Assembly: GCA_964504335.1 (NCBI GenBank)
Contig: CAZDET010000001.1
Coordinates: forward strand, 128,399-192,398
Origin: CAZDET01 sp964504335
GTDB lineage: Bacteria > Bacteroidota > Bacteroidia > Chitinophagales > Saprospiraceae
Length of the DNA stretch: 64,000 nt
Direction: 5' to 3'
The position numbers and the translations under genes are program-made. The stretch's first letter is position 1, and each line of letters begins with the position of its first letter. Below the pieces are notes generated by a model. The model was not told the DNA's origin, did not search any database, and saw nothing but the letters and a program-made list of their open reading frames with translations. Below are positions 8,694 through 18,320 of this stretch, piece by piece.

Positions 8694-10172
8694 TTATTTG
8701 TTTTCAGTATCGTCGTCTTTCTCCCCTACCGGCGAGTCCACTTCTTCCGGCTGAGTCGGTACTCCTACCTGGCGGTGGCCGTTTTCGCTGTGATGGTGTT
8801 GAGCGTTCGGGCCGAGATACTGATCACCGGCCGCCTTGAGGATGCTCTTTACTTCCGCTACGGCAACCACCGGCGCAACGCGGGTGAAGATCAGGTAGAG
8901 AGTAAAGAACAGTCCTAACGTACCGATAAACAAGCCAATTTCTACCCAGGTAGGCGTGTAGTAGCTCCAGCTGGTGGGCAGGTAATCCCGCGCCAAGGTA
9001 GTGGCGATAATCACAAAGCGCTCAAACCACATGCCGATGTTGACGAAGATCGACATCACGAAGGTGACGAAGATGCTGCGCCGGAACCGCTTGAACCAGA
9101 AAATCTGAGGCGACAACACATTGCAGGACATCATCCCGATGTAGCTCCAATAATACGGCCCGAAGACCCGGTTGTAGAAGGCAAACTGCTCGTAGATGTA
9201 CCCGGAGTACCAGGCGATGAACAATTCCGTAAGGTATGCGACCCCGACCATGGTTCCTGTGACGAGGATCACTTTATTCATGCTTTCAATGTGGTTCAGC
9301 GTGATGTACTCTTCGAGCTTCAGCACCTTACGCGTGATCAACATCAGCGTTTGCACCATCGCAAATCCGGAGAAAATCGCCCCTGCCACGAAGTAGGGTG
9401 GGAAGATCGTCGTGTGCCATCCCGGAATCACGGAGGTGGCAAAGTCGAAGGATACGATGGTGTGTACGGAAAGTACGAGAGGAGTAGCCAATCCGGCCAG
9501 CACCAACGAGAGGCTTTCCCAGCGTTGCCAGTGCTTGGCGGCACCCGTCCATCCGAAGGAAAGAACATTGTAGATTTTGCGGCGAATCCCCTTTGCGCGG
9601 TCGCGTACGGTGGCGAAGTCCGGCACCAATCCCGTATACCAGAACAGCAGCGATACCGTGAAGTAGGTGGAGATCGCGAATACGTCCCAGAGCAGTGGCG
9701 AGTTGAAGTTCACCCACAGCGGCCCCCGGGTATTCGGGTAAGGGAAGATGAAAAAGGCCAGCCACAACCGCCCCATGTGAATGAGCGGAAACTGCCCCGC
9801 ACACATCACCGCGAAGATCGTCATGGCTTCCGCCGCGCGGTTTACCCCTGTGCGCCACTTTTGACGGAAGAGGAGCAAGATGGCGGAAATCAGCGTCCCG
9901 GCGTGACCGATACCGACCCACCAGACGAAGTTGGTGATATCCCAACCCCAGCCGATCGTTCGGTTGAGATTCCAGCTACCGATACCGACCCAAACCGTCC
10001 AGGCTACACAAAACACGTAGAAGGCCAGTCCGGTAACGGCAATAATGAAGGCGATCACCCAAGCCACACTCGGTGTGCGCTCGGTAGGAGAACAGATGTC
10101 CTCCGTGATCTGATGGTAGGACTTGTTGCCCTCGATTAAGACATCGCGAATTGGCGATACTGCTGCGCTCAT
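8694..10172 (-). CDS. actC: Alternative complex III subunit ActC (NrfD/PsrC-like menaquinol-binding)
   Basis: 492 residues with about ten membrane segments, matching the NrfD/PsrC family of quinol-binding membrane proteins. Typical segments are GWDITNFVWWVGIGHAGTLI, FLIHMGRLWLAF-type sequence near residue 130 and VIPGWHTTIFPPYFVAGAIF. In ACIII this subunit forms the quinol site below ActB. The C-terminal tail is hydrophilic (EVDSPVGEKDDDTENK). The start is 12 bp after the actB stop, so the two are probably translated from one message. Confidence 0.94.
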   Translation of the reverse strand: MSAAVSPIRDVLIEGNKSYHQITEDICSPTERTPSVAWVIAFIIAVTGLAFYVFCVAWTVWVGIGSWNLNRTIGWGWDITNFVWWVGIGHAGTLISAILLLFRQKWRTGVNRAAEAMTIFAVMCAGQFPLIHMGRLWLAFFIFPYPNTRGPLWVNFNSPLLWDVFAISTYFTVSLLFWYTGLVPDFATVRDRAKGIRRKIYNVLSFGWTGAAKHWQRWESLSLVLAGLATPLVLSVHTIVSFDFATSVIPGWHTTIFPPYFVAGAIFSGFAMVQTLMLITRKVLKLEEYITLNHIESMNKVILVTGTMVGVAYLTELFIAWYSGYIYEQFAFYNRVFGPYYWSYIGMMSCNVLSPQIFWFKRFRRSIFVTFVMSIFVNIGMWFERFVIIATTLARDYLPTSWSYYTPTWVEIGLFIGTLGLFFTLYLIFTRVAPVVAVAEVKSILKAAGDQYLGPNAQHHHSENGHRQVGVPTQPEEVDSPVGEKDDDTENK

Positions 10173-10184
10173 AATACTATTTTA

Positions 10185-13100
10185 TTAAGCTTCCAACTCT
10201 TCGTCGGCATTGCGTACTCGCGCTGCGTAGAAAACGGAAGGCTGTGTATTTGTTTCTTCAAGCACCGTGTAGTTAAGCGGATGCTCGATGCGTTCGTGAA
10301 CTTCTCCATTAGCATTGTTGCGATCTCCGAAGACGATTGCCCCGGTCGGACAGGCAGTCTGACAGGCAGTGCGCACATCGGTATCGCGCAAGCGACGGTG
10401 CTCGGCTTTAGCGGTCAGCTTACCCTGCTGGATACGCTGCACGCAGAAGCTGCATTTTTCGATGACCCCGCGCGAGCGAATAGTCACATCGGGGTTCAGA
10501 ACCATGCGCGTGAGGTTATCGGCACCGAACGGCAGATCTTCATCTCCGAGGTTTACCTCGTTGCTGGCGAACAGGTCGGCAGTGGTGTAATCCAACCAGT
10601 TGAAGCGACGCACCTTGTACGGGCAGTTGTTTGCGCAGTAGCGCGTGCCGATACAGCGGTTGTAGGTCATCTGGTTGAGCCCCTCGTTGCTGTGGTTGGT
10701 GGCGGCTACCGGGCAAACGTTTTCGCAGGGAGCATTGTCGCAGTGCTGGCACATCATCGGTTGGTAGACGGTGTGCGGATTTTCGTAATCGCCGTAGAAA
10801 TAGCGATCGATGCGCAACCACTTCATTTCGTGGTGGCGGCTCACCTCTTCCTTACCAACTACGGCTACGTTATTTTCGGCTACGCAGGCCACTTCGCAGG
10901 CACCGCAACCGATGCAGGCGTTGAGGTCGACGTGCATGGCCCACCAGTGCCCCTGGCCGTATATCTGCTCCTTGAATTCTTCAAAGGGATAAAGCGTGTG
11001 GCTATTCAGTTCCTTGGCTTCGGCCCGTTTTTCGGCGATGTGCTCTTCGAGTTCGCCGAGTTCGGCCAGCGTTCCCTGGTAGATAATAGACCGGTTGACT
11101 AAACCACCCTGGTAACCTTCTCCGACGGCCATGATGGTTTTTTCGTCTACATTCAGTGGCTTGCCGGTCGATTCGTCGACTACCACCTCGCCATCGCGCT
11201 TGGCAGTGACCCCCATCGTGTGGTGGTACTGTACGCAGGCAAACTCTTCGTCTACATCTACGCGGTCGCTTACTGCCACGTTGGTGGCGTAGTATTGGAT
11301 ATTGCCGTCGGCATCCGTGGTGAGCCAGGGGAATACGTTGGTACCCACTTCGTTGGAAAGTGCGCGTCCCATCCGGCCGGTCACCTTGCGGCCATAGCCG
11401 AGTGCCAGGGCCACGGTATTCGGCATTTGCCCAAACTGGCGCACTACGGTGGAACGCTGAGATTGATCGGCAATGGTCAGATCGACGATATCGGCTTTTC
11501 CTTTGTATTCCTCTTGATTGAGGTTTTTGTAGGCACCCCATTCGTTACCTCCATCCCACTGTACTGGAATGGCGAGGTAGTTGCCCCAGGCACAGCGGTT
11601 GACCGGATCAGGCAATTCCTGCAGCCAGGGGTTGCTGGCGTACTGCCCGCCGCCCATCATTACATTTTCGTAGAAAACGATCTCCAATTCGCTGTTTTCC
11701 GGCTGGCGCACCTGTTGCACCAATTCGCGAGCACTGGCAGACAAGCTCATCTGTGGGGTGGTCGACGTGGTTTCGGAAGCCGGAATGGCCGTCGACTGAG
11801 GAGCAGCCTCCGGACGGCTTACCGTTGCGGTAGTAGGTGCGGCCATTGCCGCCACGCCCTGTGTGGTGGTATCGGAAGCAGCTTCTGCTGCAATCAGCTT
11901 GGTCGGTTGGGTAACACCCAAGGTGCCACTCACCTGCTCGCCGTAGCCGACACCGTAAGCCATCGGACTACCTGAGGCGGGAACTTCGAAAATGCCATCA
12001 AACAGGCAACTGTCCCAGAAAACCTGGAAGGTTTGGAATTTATTTTGCTTGGTAAACGCCGTTTGCTCCCAGTTAGAGCGGATGTATTCCATCATCGGCT
12101 GTTCGGCCTGAGGGAAATAGCGCTCGCTCTTTGCCCAGGTCAACAGGCTGGCCTCCTGCTGGCGTGTGCCATGACGGCCCACGCTTTTGAATACGGGGTT
12201 GAGCGTCGGCTGAACCAAGCTGTAGCTACCCACCTTCGGCTCGGCATCGCTCCAGCTTTCGAGGTAGTGGTGAGTTGGCGTCACATAGTCGCACAAGACA
12301 GTGGTTTCATTGGGAATGAAACACATGGAAATTTTGGTATCGACCTGCCCGAGTCCCGTGGTGAATGCGCTCGCAAAGGGATTATCGTAAGCCGGATTGG
12401 CTCCGTCCAACACGATCAGCGCATCAACCTGGCCAGCGTTCATCTCATCGACTAATCGCTTCAGGTCCTGATCGCTACCCTGCCGCTGGAGGGAAGGACG
12501 ATCTAAATCGATCGTGCTGCCGTAGTTGCCCAGGGCATCGTTGATGGCGTTGACCAGCATTTGCTCCGCCTTATTATTGGAGCCGGTGACGACCAGCGTT
12601 TCACCGCGGTACTGCTGTAGTTCCTCGGCGACTCGCTCCACTTTGTTCTTGATCGCTTCCGGAAGGCGTGCCTCCGTGCTACCACCAACGATGGCGTTGT
12701 ACAGCGCAACGATTACCTGCCCCTGCTGAGAAGGACGGACCGTGATGCGGTTATCGGCGTTGGAGCCGGTCAGGCTCATGCCGGTTTCTATTTGGACATG
12801 CCGCGAAAGTTGCGGCTGCTTCACATCGTGAATCTTCCGGCCTTCGGCATACTGAGCCGCGAATTCGATGGGCGAAATCCAGGTGCCGAGGAAGTCGCAT
12901 TCGATACCGACGATCATTTTCGCCCGGTCGAAGCGATAGGACGGGACAACCCGTCGACCAAAGCTGGTTGCATTAGCCTGCAGGAGCGCCGAACTGGAAA
13001 CCGGATCGTACTGGACGAGCGCCGTCTGGGGATAAGCCACTTTGAAGTCCTGAATGGCCCGCATAGTAGAAGGACTCAGGATGGTGTGCGAAACGACACG

Positions 13101-13676
13101 AATACGTGAGCGGCTGTCTAATGCCTGCGAAATTTCCTCATCGATTTCTTCCCAGGAAGGGCCGAGCTTGTAGCGGGCATCGGGCACTTGCACTTCCCCG
13201 TTATCGATCCGGTAAGGACCGTCGTATCGGCTGGTGTCGTACAAGCTCAGGACGCTGGCCTGCGCCCGTGCACTCGTTCCGCCACGTGTGATGGGGGAAA
13301 AAGTATTGCCCTCGATTTTTATAGGCCGACCGTCGCGCACCTTGACCAGCACAGGGCAGTAATCGCCTCCCTGTACGAAGGTAGAGGCAAAATAGCTCGA
13401 GACGCCAGGCACGATGGTATCTGGCTTAACTACGTAGGGGATGGCCTTGCGCACAGGAATGTCGCAGGCGGCCATCGTTACGGCTCCTAAACCAAATCCC
13501 AGATACTTGAGAAAGTCGCGGCGGCTGGATTCCAGCCGGGTTATTTCTTCGGCCGGTTCGTGCTTAAATTCTTCTTGTTGAGCGGCCATATAATCCGGCT
13601 CGGAAGCGAGTTGGTCGGTACCGATCCAGATTTGATTTTTCTTCTTCATTAATGCGCTTTTGGACAGTGCTTCCAA
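10185..13676 (-). CDS. actB: Alternative complex III subunit ActB (molybdopterin-oxidoreductase-like, Fe-S)
   Basis: 1163 residues. A Tat-like signal SRRDFLKYLGFGLG at 51-64 is followed by AAC, a possible lipidation site. Next is a molybdopterin-oxidoreductase-like domain to about residue 570; in this family it is known to lack the Mo cofactor. The C-terminal part carries ferredoxin-like cysteine clusters: CIGCGACEVAC, CQHCDNAPCENVCP, CIGTRYCANNCP and CSFCVQRIQQ with CQTACP, enough for the four Fe-S clusters of ActB. An Ala/Thr/Pro-rich linker (positions about 11740-11910) separates the halves. It relays electrons from the quinol site to the cytochrome subunits on the periplasmic side. Confidence 0.95.
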   Translation of the reverse strand: MEALSKSALMKKKNQIWIGTDQLASEPDYMAAQQEEFKHEPAEEITRLESSRRDFLKYLGFGLGAVTMAACDIPVRKAIPYVVKPDTIVPGVSSYFASTFVQGGDYCPVLVKVRDGRPIKIEGNTFSPITRGGTSARAQASVLSLYDTSRYDGPYRIDNGEVQVPDARYKLGPSWEEIDEEISQALDSRSRIRVVSHTILSPSTMRAIQDFKVAYPQTALVQYDPVSSSALLQANATSFGRRVVPSYRFDRAKMIVGIECDFLGTWISPIEFAAQYAEGRKIHDVKQPQLSRHVQIETGMSLTGSNADNRITVRPSQQGQVIVALYNAIVGGSTEARLPEAIKNKVERVAEELQQYRGETLVVTGSNNKAEQMLVNAINDALGNYGSTIDLDRPSLQRQGSDQDLKRLVDEMNAGQVDALIVLDGANPAYDNPFASAFTTGLGQVDTKISMCFIPNETTVLCDYVTPTHHYLESWSDAEPKVGSYSLVQPTLNPVFKSVGRHGTRQQEASLLTWAKSERYFPQAEQPMMEYIRSNWEQTAFTKQNKFQTFQVFWDSCLFDGIFEVPASGSPMAYGVGYGEQVSGTLGVTQPTKLIAAEAASDTTTQGVAAMAAPTTATVSRPEAAPQSTAIPASETTSTTPQMSLSASARELVQQVRQPENSELEIVFYENVMMGGGQYASNPWLQELPDPVNRCAWGNYLAIPVQWDGGNEWGAYKNLNQEEYKGKADIVDLTIADQSQRSTVVRQFGQMPNTVALALGYGRKVTGRMGRALSNEVGTNVFPWLTTDADGNIQYYATNVAVSDRVDVDEEFACVQYHHTMGVTAKRDGEVVVDESTGKPLNVDEKTIMAVGEGYQGGLVNRSIIYQGTLAELGELEEHIAEKRAEAKELNSHTLYPFEEFKEQIYGQGHWWAMHVDLNACIGCGACEVACVAENNVAVVGKEEVSRHHEMKWLRIDRYFYGDYENPHTVYQPMMCQHCDNAPCENVCPVAATNHSNEGLNQMTYNRCIGTRYCANNCPYKVRRFNWLDYTTADLFASNEVNLGDEDLPFGADNLTRMVLNPDVTIRSRGVIEKCSFCVQRIQQGKLTAKAEHRRLRDTDVRTACQTACPTGAIVFGDRNNANGEVHERIEHPLNYTVLEETNTQPSVFYAARVRNADEELEA

Positions 13677-13710
13677 TGTTTAGGTTGTATAGGTGGTGAA
13701 GGGCGTCTAA

Positions 13711-15219
13711 TTAGTAGTGGCACTTCTGACAGTTCAACCCTCCGACGTCTTCCACGGTCACTTTTTCGCGTTCACCGCTTTGAAGTTGCTCGTGGTAAAT
13801 CTGGTAGGAGTTGTAGTAGTCATTCCCCTCAAAATCTACAGCCGCCTGCCGGTGGCAATTGATACACCAGCCCATGCCCAGTGGTGAATACTGGTAAACT
13901 ACCTCCATTTCCTGGATCGGGCCGTGACACCCCTGGCATTCCAACTTACCGACGGTTACGTGCTGGGCGTGGTTGAAGTAGGCGTGGTCAGGAAGGTTGT
14001 GAATGCGCACCCACTCGACCGGTCCGGCAATTTTATCATCATCGGTCATTTCATTGGTCAGCGACCCGACGATGCCATCCCATTGGTCTTCGAAGGTGGC
14101 TTCAGCGTCTTCTGCTACGGTCGCCTCGCCGCTGTTTTCCTGGATGTAGGTATCTGTAATCCACTTCTTGTAAATGGCCTCGATTTCCTCCCGGGAATAG
14201 TCTTCGTAGTTCTCCATGTACCGATCGGTGGATGGATCGTATCCGACGGCGGCGTAGATTTTGGTCAACTCGGCGGTACCGTAGTTTGAACCGACCTTAA
14301 TCGCCCGGTGGCAATTCATACAGGTATTGAGGGCGGGAATAACGGAGTGCTTGGAGCGCCGGGCCCCATCGTGGCAATACTGACACTGAATCTTGTGCAC
14401 GCCGGAGTGTGTCTTGTGCGAAAACTTGATCGGCTGCTCGGGCTGATATCCTTGCTGGCGGCCCAGCGCGATGGCCCGGTTCACGGTGGTGTATCCTCCG
14501 AGTACGACCAGGGCGAAGATGACAAACGCAATGACCCCGCGGCTGGTCAGCATCTCGACGAGCGTCCGGCGGCGAGCAGGAGCCGTTCCTTCCCGTACCT
14601 GAATCATGTAGCTCAGATTGGAGACAATCCGCGCCAGCACGACGGCCAGGATGGTAAGAATTACTGCCAGTAGTATAAAGAGTGGTGTGTTGTCGGTTTC
14701 TTCGGCGACAACCGCAACCGCACCGGTAGCTGCATCGGTAGGCCCTGCAAGCGTAAGCTGCCATTGCTCATCGATGTAAGCGAGGAGGTCTTCCATCTCC
14801 TGATCCGTCAGGTTGGTGAAGTTGCTCATGATGGTCGGCTTCCATTCCGCCCACAGTTCCTCAGCGCGCGGATGCCCTTCGGCGATCATCGCCTGGGAGT
14901 TGCGAATCCACTGGTACAAATCCTCGCGCGGGTAGGCTGCCCAACGTTCTTCCACGCCGCCGAGGGCGGGACCGGTCAGGTTGGTGACCATATCGCGGGC
15001 GTGGCAGCTCGCGCAATTGTTTTGAAAGAGGCTCTTACCATTTTCCAGGTTCACCGCTGCTCCGTCCGTTGTGGCCGCTTCCGGTTCGGCGGCAGCCTCT
15101 GCACCATCCGGCTGAGCAGGATCTGCTTCCTGCGCGGAGAGTACGGTGGGAGAAAGCAGCAGGAGGATCAGGGCTAGAGAGCGCGTAAGTAGGTGATCCA
15201 ATACTGATTTATAGGTCAT
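13711..15219 (-). CDS. actA: Alternative complex III subunit ActA, hexaheme cytochrome c
   Basis: 502 residues. There is a signal sequence (cleavage near VLSAQ, residue 30), then a class I cytochrome c domain with CASCH at 69-73, membrane helices at about 179-200 and 229-246, and a pentaheme region with CQYCH (279), CMNCH (300), CQGCH (428), CINCH (452) and CQKCH (497). That gives six heme c motifs. The last histidine is the second-to-last residue. The usual ActA is the pentaheme part; the extra N-terminal cytochrome domain is a fusion seen in Bacteroidota. It is the first gene of the act operon, 34 bp before actB, with a candidate promoter and palindromic operator upstream. Confidence 0.94.
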   Translation of the reverse strand: MTYKSVLDHLLTRSLALILLLLSPTVLSAQEADPAQPDGAEAAAEPEAATTDGAAVNLENGKSLFQNNCASCHARDMVTNLTGPALGGVEERWAAYPREDLYQWIRNSQAMIAEGHPRAEELWAEWKPTIMSNFTNLTDQEMEDLLAYIDEQWQLTLAGPTDAATGAVAVVAEETDNTPLFILLAVILTILAVVLARIVSNLSYMIQVREGTAPARRRTLVEMLTSRGVIAFVIFALVVLGGYTTVNRAIALGRQQGYQPEQPIKFSHKTHSGVHKIQCQYCHDGARRSKHSVIPALNTCMNCHRAIKVGSNYGTAELTKIYAAVGYDPSTDRYMENYEDYSREEIEAIYKKWITDTYIQENSGEATVAEDAEATFEDQWDGIVGSLTNEMTDDDKIAGPVEWVRIHNLPDHAYFNHAQHVTVGKLECQGCHGPIQEMEVVYQYSPLGMGWCINCHRQAAVDFEGNDYYNSYQIYHEQLQSGEREKVTVEDVGGLNCQKCHY

Positions 15220-15281
15220 TATCCCTTGCTATTTTACTTGTCAGTGCTTTTCGTCACCAAAAGCAGGTGACTTTTATGGTT

Positions 15282-15313
15282 TAAAGATACTCTGGTGACA
15301 ATCTTCTAACAAA
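15282..15313 (-). promoter_or_regulatory. Candidate promoter of the act operon
   Basis: On the minus strand TTTG (15310-15313) is followed after 20 bases by TATCTTTA (15282-15289), close to the Bacteroidota consensus TTTG-N19-21-TAnnTTTG (seven of eight in the -7 box). It lies about 63 nt before the actA start. The palindrome at 15337-15355 is just upstream, a position suited to an activator. Confidence 0.5.
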
Positions 15314-15336
15314 GTTTATGCGTGTGACGGTTATCT

Positions 15337-15355
15337 ATTTAGACTCGCTCTAAAT
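15337..15355. promoter_or_regulatory. Palindromic operator candidate upstream of actA
   Basis: ATTTAGACTCGCTCTAAAT, with arms of seven bases exact around a 5-bp centre. It matches the ctaC-upstream site (5639-5657) except for the two central bases, and lies 48 nt from the -7 element, exactly as there. Confidence 0.6.
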
Positions 15356-15435
15356 AACAGTCTACACTTTGAAGATCAACCAAATATCTGCCCAAAAAGG
15401 GCGTGTTTTCCCAATAATTCTTCGCCTATCGATCA

Positions 15436-16341
15436 CTATACCGCTACCGCCGCCCGAATCCTCGGATGCGGGTCGTAATGAGCTAGTTGAATGTCTTCGA
15501 ACGCAAAGTCGAATACGCTGCGAACAGAGGCATTCAGACGAAGTTCCGGCAGCTTCCTGGGTGTTCTACCCAGTTGTGTTTGTGCTGCTTCTATATGGTT
15601 ATTATACAAATGTACATCCCCGAAAGTATGCACGAAATCAGCCACTTCTAAGTCACATTCATGAGCGACCAGATGCGTCAGTAAGGCGTAAGATGCGATG
15701 TTGAACGGAACGCCGAGAAACACGTCCGCCGATCGTTGGTAGAGCTGGCAGGACAGGCGTCCGCCTGCTACGTAAAACTGGAACATGGTGTGGCAAGGGG
15801 GCAATCCTGCCCGGACCATCTGCGGAATTTCCTTCGGATTCCAGGCGGTGACGATATGCCGCCGCGAATCCGGGTTGGACTTAATCCCCTCGATCACGCC
15901 TTTCAATTGGTCGATCCCTTCGAAGTCGCGCCACTGCTTCCCGTACACGGGACCGAGCTCGCCCCAGGCTTCGGCGAAGGCCTCGTCGGTTCGGATGCGT
16001 TCTACGAATACCTTGAGGGCCTGCTTCCAGGAGTCGCTGTACTTGGCGTGTTGTTCTTCCAGGCCATTTGCTCGCAGATAGTGTTGAAACGGCCACTCAT
16101 TCCAGATGTTGACGCCGTTTCGGACGAGGTAGGCAATGTTGGTATCGCCGCGGATAAACCACAACAACTCGTGCACAATGGCGGAGAAGTTGACGGCCTT
16201 GGTAGTAAGCAGCGGGAAGCCCTCGGTCAGGTCGATGCGTAGCTGATGACCGAATTTGCTGCGGGTGCCGATTCCGGTACGATCGCGCTTGGGATAGCCG
16301 TTTTCCAGCAATTCCTGCAGCAAATTCAGATAGGCAAGCAT
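15436..16341 (-). CDS. thyA: Thymidylate synthase
   Basis: 301 residues from the ATG at 16341; the frame is open 29 codons further (to 16428), but the conserved N-terminus MLAYLNLLQELL begins here. Signatures are RTGIGTRSKFG (dUMP phosphate loop), the catalytic cysteine in GLPPCHTMFQF, QLYQRSADVFLGVPFNIASY and DVHLYNNH. It methylates dUMP to dTMP with methylene-tetrahydrofolate. The length is between the E. coli (264) and Lactobacillus (316) types because of an insert near residues 85-130. It is divergent from the UbiD-family gene and runs toward actA, whose control region begins about 80 bp downstream. Confidence 0.95.
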   Translation of the reverse strand: MLAYLNLLQELLENGYPKRDRTGIGTRSKFGHQLRIDLTEGFPLLTTKAVNFSAIVHELLWFIRGDTNIAYLVRNGVNIWNEWPFQHYLRANGLEEQHAKYSDSWKQALKVFVERIRTDEAFAEAWGELGPVYGKQWRDFEGIDQLKGVIEGIKSNPDSRRHIVTAWNPKEIPQMVRAGLPPCHTMFQFYVAGGRLSCQLYQRSADVFLGVPFNIASYALLTHLVAHECDLEVADFVHTFGDVHLYNNHIEAAQTQLGRTPRKLPELRLNASVRSVFDFAFEDIQLAHYDPHPRIRAAVAV

Positions 16342-16457
16342 CGGCTTGTGGTTGGTTAGCGCACAAAAGTAGGGAACCAATTGATATAAAGGAAAACTCC
16401 GCACAATTTTCAACCAGGTCGGCCGCACGGAGTTGTTAGGTTGGTTAAATTCTATGT

Positions 16458-18320
16458 ATGAGCTATCCTAGTTTGCGCGCCGCTGCGCTTGATTTGGAGC
16501 GAAACGGCATGCTGATTCGCGTGCGCGCGGAAGTGGACCCCCATCTGGAAATGGCGGAAATTCATCGCCGCATTTTTGATCGTGGGGGTCCGGCAATTTT
16601 ATTCGAACGCGTAAAGGGCAGCCCTTTTCAGGCCCTTTCTAATCTATACGGCACCTACGAGCAGACGGATTTTCTTTTCCGCCACACGCTCGAGCGCGTG
16701 CAACGGGTCATCGAACTGAAGGCCGATCCGGCCAACCTTGCCAAACGGCCGCTTCGGTACCTCGAAGCCCCCTTTACGGCGCTGCGGGCACTGCCCAAGC
16801 GGCAGTATTTTTCCTCCCCCATACGCTACGGCACCACGACGATCGATCAGCTCCCGCTGATCAAGAGTTGGCCGATGGACGGCGGCCCCTTCGTCACCCT
16901 CCCGCAAGTACTGACCTTGCCCCCGGAAACGCGCAGTATCATGCAGAGCAATCTGGGCATGTACCGCATTCAATTGACGGGCAATGACTACGTGACGAAT
17001 GAAGAAATCGGGATGCACTACCAGATCCACCGGGGCATTGGGGTGCACCATACAATGTACAAGCAGCACGACGAGCCGTTTCGTTGTTCGATTTTCGTGG
17101 GAGGTCCTCCCTCGCATGCCCTGTCGGCCATCATGCCGTTGCCCGAAGGGCTCTCCGAGCTGACGTTTGCCGGTATGCTCGGTGGGCGGCGGTTCCGCTA
17201 CCACTGGCACGACGGCTATTTGCTCTCCGGCGATGCCGACTTTGTCATCACCGGTACTATCCGCAAGCGCGGCATGAAACCGGAAGGCCCCTTTGGCGAC
17301 CACCTGGGCTACTACAGCTTGCAGCACGACTTCCCCGTAATGGACGTCCACCAGGTATACTACCGCAAGAATCCGCTCTGGCACTTCACGGTAGTCGGGC
17401 GACCACCGCAGGAGGATTCGAGCTTCGGCTACCTGATTCACAAACTGGTGCGCGAGCTGACCCCACAGGAGTTTCCCGGCATTCGCCAGATCAATGCCGT
17501 CGATGCAGCGGGCGTTCATCCGCTGCTGCTTGCCATCGGGTCGGAGCGCTACATGCCCTTCATTGAGACCCACAGCGAGGTGGCCGAAACGGGCAGCGAA
17601 CGCGTGCCGGAAGAAATTCTGACGCAGGCCACCCGGATTTTGGGCTCTGGGCAAACCTCTCTGGCCAAGTTTCTCCTCATCGCCAGCGAGGAAGATAACC
17701 TCGCGTTGGACACCCACGATATCCCCGACTTTTTCCGCCATCTGCTAGAGCGAGTCGACTTCCGGCGTGACTTGCATTTTTTCACGAAAACAACGATCGA
17801 TACGCTCGACTACAGCGGTGCCGGCTGGAACGCCGGCTCGAAGGTCATTATGGCCTGCCGGGGCCGCCGCCGGCGGCGGCTTAAAGACAACTTGTCCGGC
17901 GACATCCGCTTTCCGGATCGCTTCGGCGAAGCCCGCTTTGTGATGCCGGGTATTTTGGCGCTGCAAGGCCCCCGCTACACGGGCCCGGAAAGCGAGCAGC
18001 ACATCCGCCAGCTCGCCAGTCAACTACAGGCCGAGCAATGGGAAGGCATCCCGCTCATCGTCGTGTGCGACGATCCGGTCTTCCTCTCCGAACACTTCAA
18101 CAATTTTTTGTGGGCCACTTTCACGCGGGCCAATCCCAGCCACGACATCGATGGCGTGGGGGCATTTATCGACCACAAGCACTGGGGCTGCACGGGGCCG
18201 CTCCTTATCGACGCCCGCGTCAAACCCCACCACGCCCCCGGGCTGGAAACCGATCCGGAGGTGGCCCGGCGGGTGGATGCGCTGTTTACGTCGAAGGGAG
18301 AGTTGGCGGCATTTGGGTGA
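16458..18320 (+). CDS. UbiD-family prenylated-FMN decarboxylase
   Basis: 620 residues, the size of the larger UbiD-like enzymes. The first domain contains the substrate and cofactor region with NDYVTNEEIGMHYQIHRGIG and VGGPPSHALSAIMPLPEG. The active-site segment PEGPFGDHLGYYS carries the conserved glutamate E276. The family uses prenylated FMN for reversible decarboxylation of aromatic or unsaturated acids. In menaquinone-using Bacteroidota such a protein is often the quinone-pathway decarboxylase, which would suit the neighbouring menaquinol oxidoreductase, but the substrate is inferred. Two ATGs lie four bases apart (16454 and 16458); only the second is in frame. The C-terminus is intact. 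Confidence 0.88.
   Translation: MSYPSLRAAALDLERNGMLIRVRAEVDPHLEMAEIHRRIFDRGGPAILFERVKGSPFQALSNLYGTYEQTDFLFRHTLERVQRVIELKADPANLAKRPLRYLEAPFTALRALPKRQYFSSPIRYGTTTIDQLPLIKSWPMDGGPFVTLPQVLTLPPETRSIMQSNLGMYRIQLTGNDYVTNEEIGMHYQIHRGIGVHHTMYKQHDEPFRCSIFVGGPPSHALSAIMPLPEGLSELTFAGMLGGRRFRYHWHDGYLLSGDADFVITGTIRKRGMKPEGPFGDHLGYYSLQHDFPVMDVHQVYYRKNPLWHFTVVGRPPQEDSSFGYLIHKLVRELTPQEFPGIRQINAVDAAGVHPLLLAIGSERYMPFIETHSEVAETGSERVPEEILTQATRILGSGQTSLAKFLLIASEEDNLALDTHDIPDFFRHLLERVDFRRDLHFFTKTTIDTLDYSGAGWNAGSKVIMACRGRRRRRLKDNLSGDIRFPDRFGEARFVMPGILALQGPRYTGPESEQHIRQLASQLQAEQWEGIPLIVVCDDPVFLSEHFNNFLWATFTRANPSHDIDGVGAFIDHKHWGCTGPLLIDARVKPHHAPGLETDPEVARRVDALFTSKGELAAFG

Noticed and set aside
9291..10139. 282-codon plus-strand frame opposite actC
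   Set aside because: Antisense to a strongly conserved membrane protein; low-complexity Arg/Pro/His content without family match.
16644..17741. 365-codon minus-strand frame opposite the UbiD-family gene
   Set aside because: The plus strand encodes conserved UbiD motifs throughout; the antisense product has none.
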